From: Lysinibacillus sp.
GTDB taxonomy: Bacteria > Bacillota > Bacilli > Bacillales_A > Planococcaceae
Assembly: GCA_012735355.1 (NCBI GenBank)
Contig: JAAYHP010000007.1
Location: 1 to 6,395, forward strand
DNA length: 6,395 nt
Direction: 5' to 3'
The notes under the pieces were generated by a model. The model did no database searches. It was not told the DNA's origin and saw only the letters and a list, made by a program, of their open reading frames with translations. Shown piece by piece: positions 1 to 6,395 of this stretch (positions are counted from its first letter, which is position 1; each line of letters begins with the position of its first letter). Both the position numbers and the translations under genes were made by a program.

Positions 1-142
1 GACTGACCCATCGAGCCTATATGATCGATATGGTTGGCCCGTCTTATCGAATATTAGACACAAAAGAATGGTTAGAAAAAAATCAAGTTTAGTGGCTCAG
101 TTTTTAATTAATAAATGGCTCAATTTTCACTTGCGAAATACA
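1..142 (+). mobile_element. Right end of an IS21-family element, copy 1 (cut by window edge)
   Basis: This segment is the reverse complement of 412-553, the right end of the complete IS21-family copy further on, with one difference in 142 bases (A at 115, where the other copy reads T). It holds the 3' end of istB and the right terminus, ending in ...GCGAAATACA at 142. Past 142 the two copies share nothing, which fixes the boundary. The element lies on the + strand, opposite to the complete copy, so the two right ends face each other. The rest of this copy lies outside the window to the left, so I cannot say whether it is complete. Confidence 0.93.
3..92 (+). CDS. istB: IS21-family helper ATPase IstB, C-terminal 29 residues (partial)
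   Basis: Reading from position 3, the frame gives the last 29 residues of IstB, beginning LTHRAYMIDMVG and ending WLEKNQV before TAG at 90-92. They are identical to residues 223-251 of the complete IstB encoded at 462-1217. In this family the segment belongs to the small C-terminal part of the AAA+ module, just past the DR arginine-finger region. The start, the Walker motifs and istA lie upstream of the window. Whether this copy is functional cannot be judged from here. Confidence 0.9.
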   Translation: MTHRAYMIDMVGPSYRILDTKEWLEKNQV

Positions 143-411
143 TTTTCCTTTACTTTTCTTTTATTAACTCGTTTCTATTGCCAATTGGGCAAAAAGAAGC
201 TTCCCAATAAAATAAAACTTACTGCATTTGGTGTTGATAATCAATTACGGATAATGTAGGAATCTTCAATTATATATGAAGAATATCGAATAATTAGCAG
301 AAAAGTAACATCACGAAAAAATGGCAAGCTATGATAAAAGGAGAACAACAAAACAAAAAATTGACAAAAATTATTAATAAACCCTACCGACAAGGATTTC
401 ATGGACTACTT
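143..411. other. AT-rich gene-free stretch between two facing IS copies
   Basis: These 269 bp lie between the right ends of the two IS21-family copies. I see no convincing gene, no CRISPR repeat and no tRNA-like structure. A short inverted repeat, ATTGGG (184-189) with CCCAAT (203-208), is not followed by a T-run and is a poor terminator. A 39-codon ORF from the ATG at 331 has AAAGGAG after its start rather than before it, and it runs into the IS end, so I do not call it. The stretch could be leftover chromosomal DNA, or part of a destroyed locus such as a CRISPR leader, but nothing in the sequence shows which. Confidence 0.6.
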
Positions 412-438
412 TGTATTTCGCAAGTGAAAATTGAGCCA
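412..438 (+). repeat. IS21-family right terminal inverted repeat (copy 2)
   Basis: The terminus reads TGTATTTCGCAAGTGAAAAT and then TGAGCCA. It matches the opposite end (2871 reading inward) at 19 of 27 positions: TGTATTT, a middle AAAA, and TGAGCCA. A second TGAGCCA lies at 455-461, directly next to the istB stop codon. Paired subterminal motifs of this kind are known in IS21-family ends as IstA binding sites; that role here is inferred. Confidence 0.85.
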
Positions 439-461
439 ATTATTAATTAAAAACTGAGCCA

Positions 462-1217
462 CTAAACTTGATTTTTTTCTAACCATTCTTTTGTGTCTAA
501 TATTCGATAAGACGGGCCAACCATATCGATCATATAGGCTCGATGGGTCAGTCTGTCCGTTAACGCTGCTGTTAAAACTGGATCATGGAATACTTCTTCC
601 CAACGTTCAAATGATAAATTGCTTGTAACGATAGTGGATGCTCGTCCTGCTCTTAAAGAGAGGTGAGTAAAGAGTAATTCAGCTCCTTCTTTATCAAATG
701 AAATGTACCCAAGTTCATCAATAATTACTAAATCATATTTCTCAAATTTCAATTCAAATGAACGTAATGTTCTTTCGGAACGGCTCTCTTTTAATTGATT
801 CACAAGAGAGGCAACTGTTGTAAAATACACTTTATAGCCAGCTAAACAAGCTTCAATACCTAGACCAATCGCAATATGGGTTTTCCCTGTTCCTGGTGAA
901 CCAATTAATAAAACATTTTGTTTTTCTTTAATGAAATCCAATGTCTTTAATTGAGGGAGTCGAGAGGCCGCATTTTGCGGTAATCTCTCAATCTCTAATT
1001 CTGTTAGTAGTTTCTTTTCTGGAAAATTTGCTAACCGAATCCGATTGGATTTGGCACGTACTTCTCGATCTTGCATTTCTTGCATTAATGCGTGATATAA
1101 AAAGTCCTCAGCGGTCTTATGATTTTTCCACATAGCTTCTTCTTGGATAAATGCTCGAATACTTGGTAAACGAAGTTCTTTACACATATGAATCATTTCT
1201 TGTCGCTTGTCCATCAA
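462..1217 (-). CDS. istB: IS21-family transposition helper ATPase IstB
   Basis: IstB is the AAA+ ATPase that partners the IstA transposase of IS21-type elements; in the family it binds target DNA as an ATP-dependent oligomer and stimulates insertion. The 251-residue product has the usual family length. An N-terminal helical part (about 1-95) is followed by the ATPase core with Walker A GSPGTGKT (106-113), Walker B LVIIDE with D167 and E168, a sensor-like IVTSN (196-200), and DRLTHR (221-226) where the arginine finger is expected. The first codon is TTG at 1217, overlapping the istA stop as TTGA; an ATG directly after it (1214) is the alternative. GGGGGTG (1223-1229 on this strand) lies 5 or 8 nt ahead, so either start works and coupling to istA is likely. 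The frame is intact. Confidence 0.95.
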   Translation of the reverse strand: MMDKRQEMIHMCKELRLPSIRAFIQEEAMWKNHKTAEDFLYHALMQEMQDREVRAKSNRIRLANFPEKKLLTELEIERLPQNAASRLPQLKTLDFIKEKQNVLLIGSPGTGKTHIAIGLGIEACLAGYKVYFTTVASLVNQLKESRSERTLRSFELKFEKYDLVIIDELGYISFDKEGAELLFTHLSLRAGRASTIVTSNLSFERWEEVFHDPVLTAALTDRLTHRAYMIDMVGPSYRILDTKEWLEKNQV

Positions 1218-2761
1218 TGAAGCACCCCCGTCTTATTTGATCCGAATAATGTACTGATAACCGAAAGGTTCTCTAGTGATTGACTGGTGACTTCATCTTT
1301 AGATTCTTTTGTTGTAATTGGAACGCCATCTTCCTGACTGGCTATAAAGATAATTTTATCTGTGGTTATTTGAACCAACTGGTTCTTCTCTAATTGTTCT
1401 ATGGCTTTTAAAACTCTTTCTAGATTTCCGTGTTCCTTCATGTAGATTAATAATTCTAGAAAATCACGTTCATTTCCAATATAATAATTGTGATAGATGT
1501 TTTTTATTTTTGTTGGTGCTTGACTCAAACACTCGCTTTGAGCCAATGCACCTATTTTCTTTTCAAATGTACGTAAATAATGGTAAATATTCATAATCCA
1601 TTGGTGGCTCTGCCAACAGCGCTTGTGCGTTGCGATACATTCTTCATCACTAAAAATGAGTATTTTTTCTGCACTTGCTTTTACTTTCACCCATTCTCCA
1701 ACATGCCCTTCTGGAACAGAGTAATGATTTTGTCTATAAGTAATCGTGCTATATTTATCCACTCTAAATTCATGTAATTCGGATGCATCAAATGGAATCA
1801 GTTCTGTATTGATTTCTCGTATACCACGCTCTTCTAACATTAAATCTTGATGCGTTTGTTTTTTCTTATAATGCGGATAATTGTTTAACTCCATTAAAAT
1901 CTCAGATAGATAAGTTTGAGCATCTTTTAAGCTTGTAAATGTGTCACGATGGGCAAATGCTTTTCTTCGAACATATTCTACACTGCGCTCTACATGTCCC
2001 TTTTGATTTCCTTTTCGTGGTTGACACAATCGAATTTTAAATTGATAATGCATCGATAAACTTTTCATACCGTCAGTAATTTCTCGTTCATTTCTAATAA
2101 ATCTTTTTACAACTGTTCGCATATTATCGTAGGTAAAAACTTCTGGTACAAAACCTAAAGCATGAATGCACTTCACATGTGCATCTTGTACACAAATCAT
2201 TGTTTCGGATTCATACAAATAGGCTAAACGATAATTACTGTAAGGAAGTGTGAAGACAGCCATTGAAAGTGTACGCAATGTTTCATTGATAAATAGCTTC
2301 ACTTCTCCCCAATCAAATTCAATCTCATGTCCTGCGATTGCCTTTTGTCGAATAAATACTTCTTTTTTTCTTTTTTCTTCACGATTAACAAAGTTCCTAA
2401 CTGTCGAATAACTAATTTGAAATCCTTCTTTCAGTAACTTCTCATGGATATCAACCATCTTTAATTGTTGTTTGTGCATTTGATGTTGGCGTTTGCGTTC
2501 GTTTTCTTTTAACATTTTTCGAATTTTCTTTTGAACCGTAGGTGTTAATGCACGTTTATTCCCCTGACGTTTTTTATAAGTCGGTGGTGTTATATAGTTA
2601 TCTGTTATAGGTAATTCCCGGATATCTAGTTTTCTTTTCTCAAGATCTTCATCAATATATTTTTTTACTGTATTTCGGGAAATTCCAAGCTCCCTCGCAA
2701 TTTGTCTTTGACTTTTATTTTCTTGATAAAATCCAATCAAGACTTTCTGTTTTTTCTCCAA
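1214..2761 (-). CDS. istA: IS21-family DDE transposase IstA
   Basis: IstA carries out strand cleavage and transfer for the element. The frame opens at GTG 2782 and runs 522 codons; I place the start at the TTG at 2761 (515 residues) because GAGGTGA at 2767-2773 sits 5 nt before it, while the GTG has its AGGAG only 1 nt away, inside a palindrome. In the 522-codon numbering, a helix-turn-helix near the N-terminus (about 23-43, QRQIARELGISRNTVKKY) should bind the IS ends. The retroviral-integrase-type core has the acidic triad D157 (EFDWGE), D219 (TYDNMR) and E265 (GHVERS), and a basic C-terminal half follows. The stop overlaps the istB start. All catalytic residues and the frame are intact, so the element may be active. 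No convincing promoter is visible upstream. The upstream start at 2782 cannot be excluded. Confidence 0.95.
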   Translation of the reverse strand: MEKKQKVLIGFYQENKSQRQIARELGISRNTVKKYIDEDLEKRKLDIRELPITDNYITPPTYKKRQGNKRALTPTVQKKIRKMLKENERKRQHQMHKQQLKMVDIHEKLLKEGFQISYSTVRNFVNREEKRKKEVFIRQKAIAGHEIEFDWGEVKLFINETLRTLSMAVFTLPYSNYRLAYLYESETMICVQDAHVKCIHALGFVPEVFTYDNMRTVVKRFIRNEREITDGMKSLSMHYQFKIRLCQPRKGNQKGHVERSVEYVRRKAFAHRDTFTSLKDAQTYLSEILMELNNYPHYKKKQTHQDLMLEERGIREINTELIPFDASELHEFRVDKYSTITYRQNHYSVPEGHVGEWVKVKASAEKILIFSDEECIATHKRCWQSHQWIMNIYHYLRTFEKKIGALAQSECLSQAPTKIKNIYHNYYIGNERDFLELLIYMKEHGNLERVLKAIEQLEKNQLVQITTDKIIFIASQEDGVPITTKESKDEVTSQSLENLSVISTLFGSNKTGVLH

Positions 2762-2766
2762 TGAAA

Positions 2767-2773
2767 TCACCTC
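2767..2773 (-). promoter_or_regulatory. Ribosome binding site deciding the istA TTG start
   Basis: On the - strand this reads GAGGTGA, a near-perfect Shine-Dalgarno sequence, followed by TTTCA and TTG. The spacing of 5 nt favours TTG 2761 over the upstream in-frame GTG at 2782, which lies ahead of this site. Confidence 0.65.
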
Positions 2774-2782
2774 AATATACAC

Positions 2783-2804
2783 TCCTAACTTTATAAAGTT
2801 AGGA
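2783..2804. repeat. Perfect 22-bp palindrome in the istA leader
   Basis: The arms are TCCTAACTTTA and TAAAGTTAGGA with no central gap and no mismatch. It lies immediately before the GTG at 2782 and 21 bp before the likely TTG start of istA, inside the IS and downstream of the inner TGAGCCA motif. As DNA it could be an operator for a dimeric protein; as RNA it would fold into a hairpin hiding an AGGA. Either role is inferred. Confidence 0.8.
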
Positions 2805-2844
2805 ATATTTTTATATAAGGTGGCTCATTTTTCAATTGCGATGG

Positions 2845-2871
2845 TGGCTCACTTTTAGTGTAACAAATACA
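2845..2871 (-). repeat. IS21-family left terminal inverted repeat (copy 2)
   Basis: Read on the - strand from 2871 the end is TGTATTTGTTACACTAAAAG followed by TGAGCCA, the partner of the right terminus at 412-438. A second, inner copy of the motif lies at 2819-2838 (TTGAAAAATGAGCCACC on the - strand), offset 24 bp from the outer one at 2843-2862. The outer tip is 3 bp from the first CRISPR repeat. Confidence 0.85.
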
Positions 2872-2874
2872 CTC

Positions 2875-3101
2875 GTTTTATCTGAACTTAGTTGGATTTA
2901 AAGGACAGTGTTGAATACGGTGAACAATGGTTAGATGATGTTTTATCTGAACTTAGTTGGATTTAAAGGAACCATCGATTAATATACTTACTGCTGTTTC
3001 TATAGGTTTTATCTGAACTTAGTTGGATTTAAAGCTACACAGTTAAATAACGCAATATAATAGGCTTCACGCGTTTTATCTGAACTTAGCTGGATTTAAA
3101 G
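2875..3101 (+). CRISPR. Short CRISPR array remnant: four 29-nt repeats, three spacers
   Basis: Four copies of a 29-nt repeat starting GTTTTATCTGAACTTAG and ending GGATTTAAAG lie at 2875-2903, 2940-2968, 3006-3034 and 3073-3101. The first three are identical; the fourth has C for T at repeat position 18 (3090). The spacers are unrelated to each other: 2904-2939 (36 nt), 2969-3005 (37 nt) and 3035-3072 (38 nt). A degenerate last repeat usually marks the leader-distal end, and the 8-nt end ATTTAAAG resembles the crRNA 5' handle of type I-B repeats, so transcription is inferred to run left to right. The leader should therefore lie to the left, where the IS21 copy now ends 3 bp from repeat 1. No cas gene or leader is visible, so the array is probably silent unless transcribed from the IS or from elsewhere. 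Type I-B is inferred from repeat shape only. Confidence 0.93.
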
Positions 3102-3192
3102 AATTTGGTTTAACTCCCCATTCCAATACACACGCTTACCAATATTTATTGCCCCAATTATCCCTAAATTTTTTAGTTTTATGCTGTATTTT

Positions 3193-3238
3193 GCATTATC
3201 AAAAAAGGATATAAGTTAGTTTAAAACATTGATAATGC
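3193..3238. repeat. 10-bp inverted repeat upstream of the AEC permease
   Basis: GCATTATCAA (3193-3202) and TTGATAATGC (3229-3238) are perfect inverted copies separated by 26 nt. No T-run follows on either strand, so it is not a typical terminator. It lies about 45-90 bp upstream of the -10 box of the following gene, a position where an activator or repressor could bind. That function is inferred. Confidence 0.5.
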
Positions 3239-3256
3239 TGAACCCTACATTACTTT

Positions 3257-3286
3257 ATATTTTAATACAGGCTAGTGGTGTATAAT
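3257..3286 (+). promoter_or_regulatory. Possible sigma-A promoter of the AEC permease gene
   Basis: A perfect TATAAT lies at 3281-3286, 59 bp ahead of the start codon. The best -35 at a normal distance is only TATATT (3257-3262, 18-bp spacing), a weak match to TTGACA. The promoter may need an activator; the inverted repeat at 3193-3238 lies just upstream. Confidence 0.4.
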
Positions 3287-3345
3287 GTAATATTATTGAT
3301 AACCAATTTAAGGAACAATCATCTAGACTAAGCGAGGTAGCTAAA

Positions 3346-4275
3346 ATGCATTACCTGTCCATGATCTTTTTCCAAATTGTTGCTCCGATTCTCGTATTAC
3401 TAGTGATTGGTGCAATATTGCAAACGAAATTTAAATTTAATTTAAAAGCCTTATCCCAGTTGATTACATATTGCTTTATGCCGGCAGCGGTATTTGTGAA
3501 CATATACGAAACAACCATTAACATGTCCGTTCTTGCCCAAGTAGGGGTGTTTATTGTTCTGTTCATTGGAAGTCAAATGGTGTTAAGCCATTATATTGCG
3601 AAACTTTTAGGACTGAATCGTCTTGAATCTGCCGTATTTAAAAATAGCGTTGTCCTCATTAACTCTGGAAATTACGGCATTCCGGTTGCACAAATGGTCT
3701 TTGCGACTCAACCGATTGGTGTAGCTATCCAAGTAATACTCGTTATTTTCCAAAATATGACGACTTATACTTACGGCTTGTACAATTTAATATCTGCAAC
3801 TAAATCCGGATTGGAAATTGTGAAAGACTTTTTAAAAATGCCCATTCTTCATGCGTTAATTATCGGTGTCATTTTGAATGTTACCAACTTTGAAATACCA
3901 CAAACTTTCCGTATTCCTTTAGATCACGTAGCAGAAGGATTTATTGCCGTTGCTTTAATTACGCTAGGAGCGCAACTCTCACAAATCGAATTGCGTACGA
4001 TGGTCAATAAAACGATTGTTACTAGCTGCGTTACGCGGCTTGTCATTGGTCCAGCCGTTGCATTACTCATTATTTATCTTCTAAAAATTGATGGGGTTGT
4101 AGCACAGTCGCTCTTTATTGCAAGTTCTTTTCCAACTTCCCGCAACAGTTCAAGCCTTGCGTTGGAATATGATGTGGAATCAAATACAGCAGCCCAAACG
4201 GTATTGTTTTCGACCATTGTCAGCTGTGTTACTGTAACGATTGTTATTTATATATCAAATATACTATTTGTTTAA
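3346..4275 (+). CDS. AEC (auxin efflux carrier) family permease
   Basis: This is an integral membrane protein of 309 residues, the usual size for bacterial AEC-family (Mem_trans) transporters. Family members move malate, other organic anions or unknown small molecules; the substrate here cannot be told. Almost the whole chain is hydrophobic, with about ten membrane segments and a central loop near 150-165 between two halves. Family-like features are MPAAVF (45-50), NSGNYGIPV (106-114) in a broken helix of the first half, ITLGAQL (205-211), and the ASSFPTSRNSSSLALEY stretch (259-275) in the second half. No signal peptide is cleaved as far as can be seen. ATG 3346 is supported by GAGG at 3334-3337, 8 nt ahead. 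The gene has its own likely promoter and no co-directional partner within 86 bp downstream, so it is probably monocistronic. The family is well supported; the substrate is not. Confidence 0.88.
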   Translation: MHYLSMIFFQIVAPILVLLVIGAILQTKFKFNLKALSQLITYCFMPAAVFVNIYETTINMSVLAQVGVFIVLFIGSQMVLSHYIAKLLGLNRLESAVFKNSVVLINSGNYGIPVAQMVFATQPIGVAIQVILVIFQNMTTYTYGLYNLISATKSGLEIVKDFLKMPILHALIIGVILNVTNFEIPQTFRIPLDHVAEGFIAVALITLGAQLSQIELRTMVNKTIVTSCVTRLVIGPAVALLIIYLLKIDGVVAQSLFIASSFPTSRNSSSLALEYDVESNTAAQTVLFSTIVSCVTVTIVIYISNILFV

Positions 4276-4340
4276 TGAATTAAAAGTTCATAAAAGAGCC
4301 TTCGCATATAGAGTAAAAACTTTGTAAACTAGAAGTATAG

Positions 4341-6170
<1,830 letters not shown>

Positions 6171-6291
6171 GGTCAAAAAACTCGACAATTTTATAAATTG
6201 CATTGATTAAAAAGGGCTATCTAAAAGGTATGTTTTGGTGTAGCAACATACAAATTAAGTAGTAAATATTTGATGTGATGATTTGAGTGAA
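6171..6291. other. AT-rich spacer after ftsH with two weak inverted repeats
   Basis: No gene is seen here. CAATTT-TAT-AAATTG (6186-6200) and GTATGTT (6228-6234) with AACATAC (6245-6251) can form small stems, but neither is GC-rich nor followed by a T-run, so no clear terminator for the gene before it can be called. Confidence 0.5.
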
Positions 6292-6392
6292 GGGCGGCGA
6301 CTCCTGCGGGACATGCGTGAGCCGAAGACACCGCAGATGCGAGGTACGAGCATCGAGGCGGCTGCGGCCAAGCCCGCGGAACGCGTCCGCCC
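6292..6392. repeat. GC-rich structured extragenic repeat of Bacillaceae type
   Basis: The composition jumps from AT-rich to strongly GC-rich at about 6291. The segment folds on itself in nested pairs: GGGCGG (6292-6297) with CCGCCC (6387-6392), TCCTGCGGG (6302-6310) with CCCGCGGA (6373-6380, one bulged T), AGCCG (6320-6324) with CGGCT (6359-6363), and GATGC (6336-6340) with GCATC (6350-6354). The opening CTCCTGCGGG and the CCCGCGGA near the end are, from memory, typical of a dispersed extragenic repeat found in many copies in Bacillus-related genomes; whether it is a mobile REP-like unit or a transcribed RNA is not settled by the sequence. It is nearly complete, as the window ends 3 bases after the outer stem. 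The strand is ambiguous because the element is near-palindromic. Confidence 0.65.
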
Positions 6393-6395
6393 GTA

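Larger units (their letters stand above)
412..2871 (-). mobile_element. Complete IS21-family insertion sequence, copy 2 (2460 bp)
   Basis: The boundaries come from matching ends: both termini read TGTATTT inward (from 412 on the + strand and from 2871 on the - strand), with the TG...CA ends usual in IS21-like elements. The right boundary is confirmed by the point where homology to copy 1 stops. Inside are istA and istB in the standard order with overlapping stop and start, and the length is typical of the family. Each end carries two copies of a motif centred on TGAGCCA, the likely transposase binding sites. No target duplication is visible: the left flank ends in GACTACTT and the right flank starts CTCGTTTT. 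This suggests rearrangement after insertion. The nearest named IS cannot be given without a database comparison. Confidence 0.93.
3102..3345. other. Intergenic region between the CRISPR array and the AEC permease gene
   Basis: This AT-rich stretch of 244 bp contains no credible ORF. It includes a 10-bp inverted repeat (3193-3238), a consensus -10 box (3281-3286) and the ribosome site of the next gene. No further CRISPR repeats are present after 3101, so the array's trailing end is here. Confidence 0.6.

Noticed and set aside
184..208. ATTGGG/CCCAAT inverted repeat as a terminator
   Set aside because: The 6-bp stem has a 13-nt loop and no T-run on either strand.
68..259. 63-codon + strand ORF overlapping the IS end
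   Set aside because: It begins inside istB of IS copy 1 in another frame and runs through the IS terminus into unrelated AT-rich DNA. The composition is low-complexity and there is no ribosome site.
143..411. CRISPR leader or further repeats between the IS copies
   Set aside because: No match to GTTTTATCTG or its complement is found here, and without sister sequences an AT-rich stretch alone does not identify a leader.
331..450. 39-codon ORF (MIKGEQQNKK...) crossing into the IS right end
   Set aside because: No Shine-Dalgarno sequence precedes the ATG, the last third is IS terminal repeat, and I recognise no family. It could be the cut remnant of a gene, but it is too short to support.
1..2871. 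The two IS copies as ends of a composite transposon
   Set aside because: The enclosed 269 bp holds no gene, and the outer end of copy 1 is not in the window. A chance pair of insertions is simpler.

Overview
The window looks like a piece of a low-GC Bacillota chromosome, most likely from the Bacillales (Bacillaceae or a close family). The support is AT-rich DNA with strong GGAGG-type ribosome sites, TTG and GTG starts, an FtsH-type protease of Bacillus/Clostridium style, a 29-nt CRISPR repeat resembling type I-B repeats of Bacillota, and a GC-rich structured extragenic repeat of a kind common in Bacillaceae. I cannot name the species.

The left half is accessory DNA. Positions 1-142 are the right end of one IS21-family element on the + strand, with the last 29 codons of istB. 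After a 269-bp AT-rich stretch with no gene (143-411) comes a complete second copy on the - strand (412-2871, 2460 bp). It carries istA (DDE transposase) and istB (AAA+ helper ATPase) in an overlapping operon. The two copies face each other with their right ends, and the 142 bp that can be compared differ at one base. Only 3 bp beyond the left end of the complete copy starts a short CRISPR array (2875-3101, four repeats and three spacers). No leader or cas genes are visible, so it appears to be the trailing stump of an array cut by the IS insertion and later rearrangement.

The right half is chromosomal in character. A 244-bp intergenic region (3102-3345) holds a 10-bp inverted repeat and a consensus -10 box ahead of a 309-residue auxin efflux carrier (AEC) family permease (3346-4275). 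A 602-codon ftsH-like gene for a membrane AAA+ zinc metalloprotease follows (4362-6170). It is interrupted at codon 334 by an in-frame TAA between the ATPase core and the lid plus protease domain; otherwise its catalytic motifs are intact, so the damage looks recent. The window ends in a GC-rich, strongly self-complementary element (6292-6392).

I see no new multi-gene system. The most notable items are the IS-truncated CRISPR remnant, the nonsense-interrupted ftsH paralogue, a perfect 22-bp palindrome at the istA start, and the terminal GC-rich element with mutually exclusive pairings.
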